From Loripinus fragilis (Eukaryota > Mollusca > Bivalvia > Lucinida > Lucinidae), in contig OZ026514.1 of the NCBI GenBank assembly GCA_964019695.1, forward strand, positions 7,998,751 through 8,062,750: a stretch of 64,000 bases of DNA, read 5' to 3'. Below, piece after piece: positions 9,326 to 19,440 of the stretch. Position numbers and translations under genes: made by a program. Each line of letters begins with the position of its first letter. The first letter of the stretch is position 1. Under the pieces are notes generated by a model, which was not told the DNA's origin, made no database searches, and saw only the letters and a program-made list of their open reading frames with translations.

Positions 9326-11494
9326 ATGGCATCATCGGCCGTTACAACGAATTCTGAAGATCGCAGAGAATCGACCGATCGTGTTGGTACTAAGGATGAG
9401 TACACAGAGAGAGAAGCGACGCTGAGGAGAGGAAAGGGTCGCGCAAAATACAACTTAACACGGGCACGGAATAAATTAGCATCTATACTAGGAGAACCTG
9501 AACTACCCAGTCGCCGAACTGTTCAAGATGCATGCAGCAGCCTTGACACTTGCATGGACATCGCCATGGAGGTAATTACAAGTTTGTCAGAATTGTATTC
9601 GAGTGTTAAGGACTTTGAGAAGGAGAGAAAGGTCTCCGGGGAGATGGACACAATTATCGATGAATACGCTGCGGCAAGCGAACCGGCTCGAGAATATTTG
9701 AATGCACGACAGGACGATAGATCGAGTGTAGAGTCGGACATACTTACAATTGATTTGGCTCAGAAATTGAACATTTGTGACTATTCAGAAACTTGTAAAA
9801 AGCAGACGGCGCATGAAGTAAATGGACAAAATCAAATAATTAACAACCATGCAACTACGCCATTTGAAAAAGAGAAGTTGTCACAAAACCGTGATAATCG
9901 GGGTGCGTCCGTTGCTACATGCACCGACGGACATTACAAGAAAAACATGTCCCACAAATCACCACTGGACCAGAACAGCCCCTTGGAAGAGACGGAAACA
10001 TGCGAAAATCCGGGGAATATAGTGGCACGAGGCAAAAATGCGTTCCAAACAACAGGAAATGAAAGCATCATGAACCCAAATGCGATAGAATTCCAACCAA
10101 CCGCCGGTTTCGCGACCCCTTCTATTGGGCAAGACTTATGGAAACAGTTGAAAAGGGTCCACATTCCTACGTTCTCAGGGAACAAACGAAATTATCAAAG
10201 TTGGAAGGCGGCCTCCCTCGCTTGTATAGACAGTGCCCCAGCTACGGGTGAATACAATCTTCTGCAGCTCAGACAATACTTGTCGGGGGAGGCTCTAAAT
10301 GTGATCGAAAACTTGGGTCATTCGTCTACCGCCTATGAAGCTGCAAAGGAGCGCCTTGAACGCAAGTATGGAGGGCGCCGTCGTCAGATAGCAATGTATA
10401 TCGAGGAGTTGGAACAATTTAAGCAGATAAGATCAGGTAACGCCAGGGACCTAGATAAGTTCGCAGACCTACTGGATATCGCCATAATAAATCTGAAGGA
10501 AGCAAACCAAACCCAAGAGCTCGGCGATGGCTCCCTTTACGCTAAATTGCAGCGCAAGCTACCAGAGGTAATGTTGGCCAGGTATCATCGGTGGATTTTT
10601 GAGAACTCTAAGCAGGAATCAGTTCTAACGTTACGTACCTGGGTTATACAAGAAGCGGATTTCCAGACAATAGCAGCAGAAACTGTTCACGGACTATCAG
10701 GAAATGTAGTAAATGAGACCACAGCACCGACAGGAGCGAGAAATAAATACCAACGTACGTTTTTCGGTGACACAAAAGGTAATCGCGATGTTAAGAAGCT
10801 GACTTGTAAGGTGTGTGGTAGCTCACATGGAGCATGGAATTGTGCAAAATTTATTCATTTAAGTCTACCTGATCGCTGGGACACTGCAAAGGATTTAAAG
10901 CTGTGCTTTCGCTGTTTAGGGAATAACCATTTCGGAAGATCCTGCCCAAGAAGCAGACAGTGTGGCCAAAATGGGTGTAAAGAGTTACACCATAAACTGT
11001 TACACCGATCAGAATATACCAAACCAAATCGTCCGTCTTCAGACAAAACCATGGTTAAACTTGGGAACAGCAGAGAGGATGCTAACTTGCCAGAACAGCC
11101 AGTTTCTTCTACCACGGAGGGGAAGGCGAGCAGTGAGCAGATGACCATGTTATCGCAAAACCATATTAGGGAGGACTACGTAGGACTGCGGACCGTGCCA
11201 GTGAAAGTTAAGAATGGAGACAGATGGATGACAGTCAACGCACTTCTAGACGATGCAAGTACGAAGACCTACATCAACGCAGACGTCGCTGCCGAACTTG
11301 GATTGAAAGGAAAAACAGAACAGGTAACTGTTAACGTTTTAAATGGTCAGGTAGAAACTTTCGAGACCAGGCCGGTAAACTTTGAGTTAGAGAGCATCAA
11401 CGGCAACGTCAAATTGAAGGTGTCTGCATTTACAGCCAACAGGGTCACAGGGGCAATGACAGTTGTGGACTGGTATAAATACAAAAAGCAATGA
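9326..11494 (+). CDS. BEL/Pao gag and start of protease (722 codons, ends at in-frame TGA)
   Basis: The first part is the capsid-type gag (roughly residues 1-480, including the region around WKQLKRVHIPTFSGN typical of the DUF1759 family). CCHC-like zinc knuckles follow at about residues 494-545 (CKVCGSSHGAWNC and CFRCLGNNHFGRSC). The aspartic protease then begins (VNALLDDASTKTYI, about residue 642, with the DDAS active-site segment). The frame stops at TGA 11492-11494 inside the protease region. The same frame continues open for another 1209 codons, so the stop divides what is otherwise one frame. The ATG at 9326 lies 67 bp after the LTR and is the first in frame. Confidence 0.9.
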   Translation: MASSAVTTNSEDRRESTDRVGTKDEYTEREATLRRGKGRAKYNLTRARNKLASILGEPELPSRRTVQDACSSLDTCMDIAMEVITSLSELYSSVKDFEKERKVSGEMDTIIDEYAAASEPAREYLNARQDDRSSVESDILTIDLAQKLNICDYSETCKKQTAHEVNGQNQIINNHATTPFEKEKLSQNRDNRGASVATCTDGHYKKNMSHKSPLDQNSPLEETETCENPGNIVARGKNAFQTTGNESIMNPNAIEFQPTAGFATPSIGQDLWKQLKRVHIPTFSGNKRNYQSWKAASLACIDSAPATGEYNLLQLRQYLSGEALNVIENLGHSSTAYEAAKERLERKYGGRRRQIAMYIEELEQFKQIRSGNARDLDKFADLLDIAIINLKEANQTQELGDGSLYAKLQRKLPEVMLARYHRWIFENSKQESVLTLRTWVIQEADFQTIAAETVHGLSGNVVNETTAPTGARNKYQRTFFGDTKGNRDVKKLTCKVCGSSHGAWNCAKFIHLSLPDRWDTAKDLKLCFRCLGNNHFGRSCPRSRQCGQNGCKELHHKLLHRSEYTKPNRPSSDKTMVKLGNSREDANLPEQPVSSTTEGKASSEQMTMLSQNHIREDYVGLRTVPVKVKNGDRWMTVNALLDDASTKTYINADVAAELGLKGKTEQVTVNVLNGQVETFETRPVNFELESINGNVKLKVSAFTANRVTGAMTVVDWYKYKKQ

Positions 11495-14400
11495 CCACAC
11501 CTCAAATCCGTAGATTTTCAGCGATGTGCTTCTAAGCCAATAGTAGATATTCTTATTGGACAAGACTGCCCAAGCCTGCATTATGCGCTTGAAGAAATAA
11601 GAGGAAAACCAGGTGAGCCAGTCGCAAGACTCACTCCTCTTGGATGGACCTGTATAGGTAAACCCAGACCTTCGGATCAGCCTGTTCTTCAGACAAACTT
11701 TGCATGCACTTTCTTTGTCAGGAATGTTTCAGAAATTGAAAAGCTTAATGAGAACCTGAAGAAGTTTTGGGAAATTGAGAGCGTTAGGACATCAGAGGAG
11801 ACACCAATCGTAAGACTTGAAGACAAACTGGCGCTGAGCACAGTAAATCAATCAATTTCGTACGAAAATCAGATGTACCGAGTGGGAATACCGTGGAATT
11901 GTGATAATCCAGACCTACCAAGGAGCTACAAAATGGCTCTACAGAGACTACAAAACACCGAGAAGAGACTGAAAAGGATACCCGAGGTAAGCAAGGCATA
12001 CAGTGACTGTATCCAGAGATATGTCAAGAAAGGCTATGTTACAAAGGTTCCAGCTGCCGACCATTCAAATACAAAATGGTTCCTCCCGCACTTTCCTGTG
12101 TTGAGACCTGATAAGGATACCACAAAAACAAGAATTGTATTCGACGCTGCTGCTAAGGTTGAAGGTGTTTCTCTTAATGACAAGATATACCAGGGTCCAA
12201 AGCTCCAGCGTGATTTGTTCGATGTATTGCTGCGATTCAGAAGGTACCCAATAGCGATTGTGTGTGACATTGAAGAGATGTACCTGCGCATTGGAATAAC
12301 TGAATCTGACAAACCTTACCACAGGTTCCTATGGAGAAAAATGGATGAAAGTCGCAGCCCAGAGGTCTATGAATTCGATCGTGTCGTCTTTGGAGTCAAT
12401 TCATCGCCATTCCAGGCTCAGTTTGTGCTGCAGCAACATGCGAGGCAGTACCAGAGCACATTTCCTATGGCTGCAGAAACAGTGTTGAAGTCAACATACA
12501 TGGATGATTCCATGGATTCTGTCGGTACAGAAGAACAAGGCAGGACACTGTATAGTGAACTTTCGACACTACTTACCAAGGCTGGCATGCACGCCCGCAA
12601 ATGGTTATCCAACTCCCCACAGGTACTGAAGGGAATTCCATCACAGGACCGAAAATCAGAAGTTGATTTAGACAATGACCAGTTACCGTCTATGAAAACA
12701 TTAGGGGTGTGGTGGCTGGCTGATGAAGACATGTTCACGTTCAAAGAAAACAAACCTAATGATGACATGATATACTCGAAAAGAAACTTCTTAAAGAAGA
12801 TCGCCACACTGTTCGATCCAATTGGTCTACTATCACCATTTACAGTTCGAGCCAAGATTCTTTTACAAGATATGTGGACAGCTGGCTTAGACTGGGATGA
12901 GGAAATGCCTGAATGGCTGGCAAGCTTGGCACGGGGATGGTTTTCAGAGCTATGTGATTTGAAGAAACTACGTATTCCCAGATGCCTGCAAGAAAAGGAA
13001 AAGATGGTTAATACCCTATCCCTGCACACCTTTGTAGATTCTTCTGAAAGTGCGTTTGGGGCAGTAGTGTATGCCAGATACAGTTATCAAGACGGTTCGA
13101 TTTCAACCAACATCATAGCTGCCAAAACAAAAGTGGCACCTAGTCTAGCGACAAGTATACCGAGGCTTGAGCTGATGGGTGCGGTTGTGGGAGTGCGGTT
13201 AGCTAAAAGAATAACTACAGTCATTGATTTTCCCATAAGAAGAGTTACTTTCTGGTCTGACAGTGTGAATGTCTTATGGTGGATCAGGGGTCGCAGTCGA
13301 CAATTTAAGCCATTTGTTGCCAACAGAGTAGGAGAGATACAGAGCAACACCGACCCAGAGCAATGGAGGTATGTCCCTACCAGTATTAATCCTGCTGACA
13401 TTTTAAGTAGAGGCATGAGAATGGAAGAGCTAATCGGTTGCAGAAAATGGTGGAAAGGTCCAGACTTTCTCTCACAATCGGAAGAGACGTGGCCATTGAG
13501 GAAGGTGGTTGATAAACCAGATGACAACGTAGAAATGAAAACCACAAAGAAATCGGAAGTTCAGTTAGCTGGGGATAGCTTTTATACACATGAAGGGACA
13601 CTGAACACGTCTTTAACAGCTGTGGAGCTAAGTGGACAATTTATAGTTGATCCACAACGTTACTCAAACTGGTCAAGACTGAAGAGAGTTACAGCTTGGA
13701 TAAATCGGTTCACAAATAACTGTCAGAAACAAAAAGGAGATAGAAAATCAGGAGAACTTTTAACAGACGAAACAAAAATTGCAGAAGTCCAACTCATCAA
13801 GTGGGTACAACGTACAGACTTTAAGGAAGAGTGGTTAGCGCTGTCTCAAGGAAAACCCATTCCACTTAGAAGTAAGCTGTTAGGAATGAAGCCAATGCTA
13901 GATGAAAATGGGCTGATACGCTCAGATGGACGATTTGCACATGCTGAATATCTATCTTTTGATGTCCGCTATCCAGTAATATTACCTCGAAGAAGCTGGG
14001 TGACGAAGTTGATCATCAAAGAGCACCATGAACAAGGAATGCATGCATGTGGCACAAACCATACACTGGCTGCATTGTCGGCACATTACTGGATTGTCTC
14101 AGGGCATGAGGCAATTCGCGAGTGGGAAAGAGAATGTATGGAGTGTCAAGGTAGAAAAGCCAAGGCATGTCAACAGATCATGGCCCCTTTACCGCTGGCA
14201 AGATTAGAGACGTCGATGAGAGCATTTACGAAGACAGCAGTTGACTTTGCAGGACCATTTGTGACTGTACAAGGAAGAGGAAAACGTCGACAGAAACGTT
14301 ATTTATGCCTGTTTACCTGTATGACAACCAGGGCGGTTCATCTAGAGCTTGCCTACGGACTTGACACGGATTCGTTCATGAATGCTTTCTACAGAATGAC

Positions 14401-15124
14401 GAGCCGTCGAGGGCTACCAGACGAAACTTATTCTGATAACGGAACTAATTTTAAAGGAGCTGATAACGAGTTGAAGTCGCTTGTAGCAGAGTTAGATAAA
14501 GACAAAATTAAGCAATCAGTCGCCAACAAAGGAGTGAAATGGAATTTCAATCCACCAATGGCCCCACATTTTGGTGGGGTACACGAAAGCATGATCAAGT
14601 CCGCAAAACGTGCCATCAAAGCAATACTAGGCAACGCCGATGTTACAGATGAAGAATTGATGACAGCTATAATCGGAGCTGAGGGTCTAATTAACTCTCG
14701 GCCATTGACGTATCAGACAGCTGATCCCTCGGATAATGTACCACTGACGCCCAACCATTTCCTGCATGGGCAGATTGGTGGTCAATTCGCGCCAACAACA
14801 GTTGATGAAACAGATTTCAACCCTAGGAAGAGGTGGCGAAGGGTCCAGGAGCTGGTGCGCCACTTCTGGCATAGGTGGCTGAGGGAATGGTTGCCGGAGC
14901 TGAGTGCAAGAAGAAAATGGTTCCAGCCAAGACGAGACCTCAAAGTCGATGACGTCGTACTTGTGATGTCACCGGATACAAACAGAGGAAATTGGCCGCT
15001 TGGAAGGGTACTTGAGACATATCCGGGTAAAGATGGACGGGTCTGCGTGGTGAAGATCCAGGTAGGAAAGGGAACTACCACGAGGGCTGTAACAAGACTG
15101 TGTCCTTTGGAACTGGAAAACTAG
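11495..15124 (+). CDS. BEL/Pao pol: protease end, RT, RNase H, integrase
   Basis: This is the same frame as gag, open from just after the TGA to TAG at 15122-15124; the first ATG is at 11873. The protease end (IVDILIGQDC) is followed by reverse transcriptase with the catalytic TYMDDSMDS at about 12494-12520. RNase H has FVDSSESAFGAVVYAR, the PRLELMGAVVGVRL segment and WSDSVNVLWW. The integrase zinc finger is HHEQGMHACG...CMECQG, and the DDE core has TAVDFAGPF, YSDNGTNFKG and HFGGVHESM. A C-terminal DUF5641-like part (WRRVQELVRHFW, DLKVDDVVLVM) closes it. No further stops or frameshifts are visible. Without an upstream start, translation would need readthrough of the TGA or reinitiation, so this copy may be defective. 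Confidence 0.92.
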   Translation, partial: PHLKSVDFQRCASKPIVDILIGQDCPSLHYALEEIRGKPGEPVARLTPLGWTCIGKPRPSDQPVLQTNFACTFFVRNVSEIEKLNENLKKFWEIESVRTSEETPIVRLEDKLALSTVNQSISYENQMYRVGIPWNCDNPDLPRSYKMALQRLQNTEKRLKRIPEVSKAYSDCIQRYVKKGYVTKVPAADHSNTKWFLPHFPVLRPDKDTTKTRIVFDAAAKVEGVSLNDKIYQGPKLQRDLFDVLLRFRRYPIAIVCDIEEMYLRIGITESDKPYHRFLWRKMDESRSPEVYEFDRVVFGVNSSPFQAQFVLQQHARQYQSTFPMAAETVLKSTYMDDSMDSVGTEEQGRTLYSELSTLLTKAGMHARKWLSNSPQVLKGIPSQDRKSEVDLDNDQLPSMKTLGVWWLADEDMFTFKENKPNDDMIYSKRNFLKKIATLFDPIGLLSPFTVRAKILLQDMWTAGLDWDEEMPEWLASLARGWFSELCDLKKLRIPRCLQEKEKMVNTLSLHTFVDSSESAFGAVVYARYSYQDGSISTNIIAAKTKVAPSLATSIPRLELMGAVVGVRLAKRITTVIDFPIRRVTFWSDSVNVLWWIRGRSRQFKPFVANRVGEIQSNTDPEQWRYVPTSINPADILSRGMRMEELIGCRKWWKGPDFLSQSEETWPLRKVVDKPDDNVEMKTTKKSEVQLAGDSFYTHEGTLNTSLTAVELSGQFIVDPQRYSNWSRLKRVTAWINRFTNNCQKQKGDRKSGELLTDETKIAEVQLIKWVQRTDFKEEWLALSQGKPIPLRSKLLGMKPMLDENGLIRSDGRFAHAEYLSFDVRYPVILPRRSWVTKLIIKEHHEQGMHACGTNHTLAALSAHYWIVSGHEAIREWERECMECQGRKAKACQQIMAPLPLARLETSMRAFTKTAVDFAGPFVTVQGRGKRRQKRYLCLFTCMTTRAVHLELAYGLDTDSFMNAFYRMTSRRGLPDETYSDNGTNFKGADNELKSLVAELDKDKIKQSVANKGVKWNFNPPMAPHFGGVHESMIKSAKRAIKAILGNADVTDEELMTAIIGAEGLINSRPLTYQTADPSDNVPLTPNHFLHGQIGGQFAPTTVDETDFNPRKRWRRVQELVRHFWHRWLREWLPELSARRKWFQPRRDLKVDDVVLVMSPDTNRGNWPLGRVLETYPGKDGRVCVVKIQVGKGTTTRAVTRLCPLELEN

Positions 15125-15359
15125 ATACATTTAGCTGAAATCTAAGTTCATTTATATCAGCAAAAACGTAAAAAAAAAAAATCTGTGATAAGACAAACTT
15201 TTACCCTTTTTTACACTTTCTCAAAATGCAATTATTTCTACTGTTTTAATTTAAGTTTATGACGCAAACATTTAGACCTTTAAGATACACAAGTTAGAAT
15301 CTTCAGGGTCTCTATATTATGCTCAATGTTTAATAGATTATATCAAAATAGTGCATTTT

Positions 15360-15374
15360 GAGGAGGGGAAGAAA
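15360..15374 (+). promoter_or_regulatory. Polypurine tract
   Basis: GAGGAGGGGAAGAAA ends directly at the first base of the 3' LTR, the expected place for the plus-strand primer. Confidence 0.85.
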
Positions 15375-15600
15375 TGGATAGGAGGTAATTTTAGTTGACA
15401 GTGGCATATATGAAGACCGGACGTTACGTCAATTATTTAACGTCGGGTTGACGTCGGGTTACGTTTAGTACCGAGTTTGAGCATAGACAGTTGCAAGCGG
15501 ACGTCGCTATAGTATTGTTTTAAATAAGAATAAATTCATTATCGTTCGAAAAATCGTTTAATCTGGTGTTTTTTCCATAATCGGGAATATCGTTCCTCCA
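15375..15600 (+). repeat. 3' LTR of the BEL/Pao element
   Basis: It is 226 bp and differs from the 5' LTR only at GGACGTTACG versus GGACATTACG and at GTTTAGTACC versus GTTAGTAAC (one extra T, one A to C). It is followed by ACAAT, the target duplication. Confidence 0.95.
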
Positions 15601-15842
15601 ACAATGTCCATTAATATTACCGCGAAATTTATGAGTGGCCTTTTAAATGTTTCCAGTTTACTTCTTCAATAAGAGTGTTATACCATTATACGACATTTCC
15701 TTTAGTCTATAACTTGAAACTGTATCATTCTTTTCATATATCGTATATGGTGCCAGTAAATACGTCTGCAATAGTGTATCAGGCATTAGGCAAAAGGTGC
15801 GTAATTAAAATGTCATTTTGTTATTTATCAACCAAAATATAT

Positions 15843-15905
15843 CTTGTGGGTACTTAAAAGATCCGTCTCAATGAGACAATTCTTTTGACTATCCAAAATA
15901 AATGT
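15843..15905. repeat. Hairpin repeat (GGGTACT...GTCTCAATGAGAC)
   Basis: A palindrome centred on GTCTCAATGAGAC has arms GTGGGTACTTAAAAGATCC and its imperfect inverse. The same hairpin occurs at 26933-26992 and 49540-49607, in fragments at 7165-7220 and 28430-28500, and as a variant at 54893-54976. The right flank (TTTAAACTTATGTATAAGAA) is shared with the copy at 7225, so the element is longer than the hairpin. Confidence 0.65.
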
Positions 15906-15983
15906 TTAAACTTATGTATAAGAAAATATTCATAATTCTATGCCCAATATTTCTGTGTATCCTGACCTATAGTGCATATGTTT

Positions 15984-16181
15984 TACAGTAAACCCTGTCT
16001 TAAGCCGTCACTCAAAAAATAGAACAAAGTTCTTAATGGCAAATGGAAGCTTAATGAAGGTCGAAAGTATTCCAGAATGGAGCATTCTGCGACACGTTGA
16101 CCTGCATAAAGCGATAGTCGGTCTTGGAAATCAATCTTTGATTTTCTTTTTGAATTGCCGCTTAAGACAAGTTTGACTGTA
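15984..16181. mobile_element. Palindromic MITE, copy 4
   Basis: It starts TACAGTAAACCCTGTCTTAA and ends TTAAGACAAGTTTGACTGTA, with a central CAGAATGGAGCATTCTG hairpin. It is the same family as 2339, 4497 and 4865. Confidence 0.8.
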
Positions 16182-16383
16182 TTTATCATATCACGTCGCG
16201 TCTGGGAGTGAAATAACGCTATGCAATAAAATCGATAAACCACTAGTGGTCTATAGATTTACGGGAAACATTATGACGTCCCTAACAACGTTACGTACAT
16301 AATGACAAAATTATAACGTTTTACGGCAGAAATGAGATTTCAAAGTAATCTTACTGTCATATGATAAATGGAATCTTACATTC

Positions 16384-16503
16384 GTGCTCTCGTATTATTG
16401 ATTTTATTAAACTCATTGCGGAAAAGAGATAAAATGCTCGGCAAGCCTCGCATTTGATCTCTTTTCCCCAACTCGTTTAATAAATTCAATAAAACATGAG
16501 CAC
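16384..16503. repeat. Fold-back repeat directly before the vWA-B exon
   Basis: The ends GTGCTC and GAGCAC pair. Inner arms GGAAAAGAGATAAAATGC and GCATTTGATCTCTTTTCC surround a short loop, and ATTTTATTAAACTC pairs with its inverse. A related copy is at about 34225-34331. It ends 29 bp before exon 16533, so the hairpin lies where the polypyrimidine tract and branch point of that intron should be. Confidence 0.7.
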
Positions 16504-16532
16504 TCATATAAGATCCTCTATTTATTATGCAG

Positions 16533-16669
16533 GCTGTAATAATGCTCCAGCTGATATTGTCTTTGTGTTGGACTCCTCTTCCAGTGAAGGACTGTCCAAT
16601 TTCCAGAAGCAAGTTGATTTCGTGAGAGACTTTGCCAATCAGTTTCAGATTGGACCACAAAGTGTGCAG
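16533..16669 (+). CDS. Gene 1, vWA-B exon 1 with MIDAS motif
   Basis: It enters in phase 1 after TTATTATGCAG and leaves in phase 0 at GTGCAG before GTTTGG. The product is (S)CNNAPADIVFVLDSSSSEG, then LSNFQKQVDFVRDFANQF and QIGPQSVQ. The DSSSS triad is intact. Compared with vWA-A the exon is shorter at its 3' end: the intron falls right after VQ, whereas vWA-A continues through the next strand. The long open frame at 16496-16870 runs past the donor by chance. Confidence 0.88.
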
Positions 16670-18061
16670 GTTTGGTATAGTTTATTTAGCATGGATTCGT
16701 TGCTCAAGCCCAACCCCATAGGAGCAATTAAATGCTTTTGCATCACTTGTAGATGTTTGTATCCTTTCTTTTTTGGCAATCATCTTGTTCAAGAAGAGAC
16801 AGCTGGTCAATTTGCTGATTTGTTTTGTTATAGCTTAGATCAAATACGGTATTTTTTTATGGTGATTTAGATTATAAATTTAAAAGAAGTGTTGGGAAGC
16901 CTAATTTAAGTGATCAAGATGATTAAACGTTATAAAAAAAGTGGGATACAACATGTATAACATGTGGCAGTCTGCATTATAGGTTGTAAACCCAATCACA
17001 GTTTGCAGGTATGGGTTCCTATTTAATTGTACGGTGAGTCAGGCCTCAGACTCAATGACAGCCCTGACGTAAAGCTTTAATCTGTAGATTGGTACCTGAT
17101 GCATGTCTTTGGCTGGGTCCACCGTAGCTCAACCTAAGGTTTTCTTTAGCTCTGACTATCTGTGAGTCATGAGTTCTTTTCTTTGTTTCATAATAGTGTG
17201 TTAATTTGATTAGATTGTTTCACAGCGATGATGCATTGCATTAGTCAGATCATTGTAGTTTATGTTCATGCATATGGTTTTCTCTAAAGTTCACCTAGCG
17301 TGTCACAATATTGTAAACGGTATCAAACCAGGAAGTGACTATAAATAGACTGATAAGCATGCTGTGGATTGCTCAAAAGCTGTATGTTGGGGCGTAAAGT
17401 GATCTATGTGAACTGTATAAAATGCTCATACAACAATGTGCCCAAAGGTATCCGTCTCCCTGATTAAAAAACATTTTTTTTTTATACAGGAAAACTTTCA
17501 TGCAAGTAAGAGCTTTTGAAAGATATATCTCCTAAATGAACTTTGACAGTTAATAAAACAAGTGATATGACCAGTAAATGCCAACCCACAGCACTGTAAA
17601 ATTAAGACTCAGAGCGCAATCACCCACACAACAACAAGAATAAAGGAGCTCTGACACTTTGATAGGGTATCTGCCTATTTTTCAGATGCTTCCCAAAATT
17701 TCCCTATGCATAAGATATCCCTGGCATCCTTTTGAAAAGGACGCTTGATGTGTTAGGAACAAATTAAGGTTATAATAAGACAAGCAGATCCCTTCGACAA
17801 AACAGGAGACGCTACCAAAGGGGGTAGGGGTTGCAAAATTTGACTTCACCAAAACATTTAGAAATCAATTGTTTTCACGTGTAAGGGTATTATATGATCA
17901 ATACTCGATACTCGATTACAAATCACAGTGGACGTATTTTAAAGTCCAAAATCATGAGCATTTTAATTATTATTTTGTTGTTGTTTTTTCTATCTGATTT
18001 GTTAAGAAATATTTTGAAGTGCAACTGTAATCTATATTCAACCTTGATGACAATTTATTTA
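16670..18061. other. Intron between the vWA-B exons, first part
   Basis: I see no repeats with clear ends and no coding segment here. The intron continues to 21082 and holds the elements listed at 18062, 18385, 19441, 20208 and 20610. Confidence 0.5.
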
Positions 18062-18332
18062 CCTGGGCCCGGAATTACAATGCCTCCTTAAAGTTAAGGA
18101 AGACTTAAGTTAAGTATTGATTTTTCAGGATGCGAAAACTAACGTTTATAACTGATTAAAATCAAAATATTTTTAATTTTATTGAAGATCACAATGCTAT
18201 CTTTGACCACAAATACCACATCGATCCAGGCAATTTATTTAGCATTTAGCATTTAATATAGCATGTTGAAATATCAATACTTAACTTAAGTCTTGCTTAA
18301 CTTTAAGGAGGCATTGTAATTCCGGGCCCTGG
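18062..18332. mobile_element. MITE with ~58-bp terminal inverted repeats
   Basis: The left end GGGCCCGGAATTACAATGCC continues to ACTTAAGTTAAGTATTGAT. The right end mirrors it from ATCAATACTTAACTTAAGT to GGCATTGTAATTCCGGGCCC. The arms are nearly perfect and the centre is unrelated AT-rich DNA. No protein is encoded. Confidence 0.85.
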
Positions 18333-18384
18333 TGCAATATTATGCAGCAATGTACTTTACCATTCAGCCATGCGTAAAGTACAC

Positions 18385-18839
18385 CTAGGGAAGACTTGAT
18401 TTAGCTGTTCTCTTTACTCCTTCCACTCCGAACAGGCAGAACAGAAATCAAGTGCGCTGGAACACCTGTGCTGGCGTACGCCGGAGTACTCCATCTTCCA
18501 AGGTGGTGCAGACAGAACAGTCAAGTGACCTGTTCCAAAATAAAATGGCGGAGCACTGCCTACACTGTACTGAGTAATTTTTCAGTCGTTTCCGTTAGGT
18601 TTTGACATTTATTTATATTGAAAAAATATTGTCATTAGTAATAGGGATTGAAAGCACATGTATTTTGTCATTCTTTTTTCTTCTTCTTGGCAATCGGATT
18701 GTGTAATTTTTTTACCATTCAAACAGTAATTGCTTGATTTACTCCGGAGTACTCCAAGGTACCCGGGTTTGCTTGTTTTAGATGGCTGTTCTAGCGTACT
18801 CCGCGTACTCTAAAATTGCTAAATCAAGTCCGCCCCTAG
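18385..18839. mobile_element. Non-autonomous element with GACTTGATTTAGC inverted ends
   Basis: The left end CTAGGGAAGACTTGATTTAG pairs with CTAAATCAAGTCCGCCCCTA at the right. Internal GGAGTACTCC palindromes and AGCGTACTCC/CGTACGCCGG motifs recur. It is about 455 bp and has no open frame of note. Confidence 0.7.
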
Positions 18840-19440
18840 TCAATGGCCACGTAGTTAATGTGTATTGGATACATACAGTATATGTGCAAAATAATCTACC
18901 GACTGAATTAAGTAAAATTACAATTTTCATAATCTAAAGAAAATTATGCTAAAACGAGGTAATATTCCATGACTAATGGGTTATGAAAAGGAAGCTCACT
19001 TGTACTACTTATTTCATTATACTGGAAAAAAAGATTTTCAAGAGAGCACACAAAAAATCCAAATGCTAACGTTCGGGCTCGCCCAGACCTCACATTTTGG
19101 GCTGTGGGATATCATTCCCCCCGAGCTCCAACTAGCTTTTCACATATATTATGTAAAATATGAGAACACACTTACGTGCAAAAGGATTAGTAGGAACTCG
19201 GGGGTGGGGGTGATATTTTAAAAATATTTTTCAATTTCCAATATGTATAATACAAAAAGTGACCATTTTAGCCCATAAATAAAGCAGTACATTTATGGAA
19301 ATAGGAAATCAAATGCAAAATCATAAAATAGAGACCAACAGCGAGCTTATATATAAAGACGGAAGCATTTGGTCGACTTTTATTTTTATCGAAATAATAG
19401 GCAGCGATACACTGTGATTCCCATTACATCCGTCAGAGTT

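Larger units (their letters stand above)
9035..15600 (+). mobile_element. BEL/Pao LTR retrotransposon, nearly intact
   Basis: A 6.57-kb element has two LTRs (TGGATAGG to CTCCA, that is TG...CA ends) flanked by an ACAAT target-site duplication at 9030-9034 and 15601-15605. Inside are a primer-binding site, one long gag-protease-RT-RNase H-integrase frame (9326-15124) and a polypurine tract. Domain order and the protease and integrase types are those of BEL/Pao, not Gypsy or Copia. No envelope-like frame follows pol (only 250 bp remain). The LTRs differ by about two substitutions and one indel, so insertion was recent. It sits in sense orientation in the intron between the linker exon and vWA-B of gene 1. 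One in-frame TGA breaks the coding frame. Confidence 0.95.

Noticed and set aside
12418..13029. 203-codon minus-strand frame inside pol
   Set aside because: It is a shadow of the BEL/Pao pol frame on the plus strand, which has clear domains.
15125..15374. Possible envelope-like gene of the BEL/Pao element
   Set aside because: Only 250 bp lie between the pol stop and the 3' LTR and no open frame of useful length is present.
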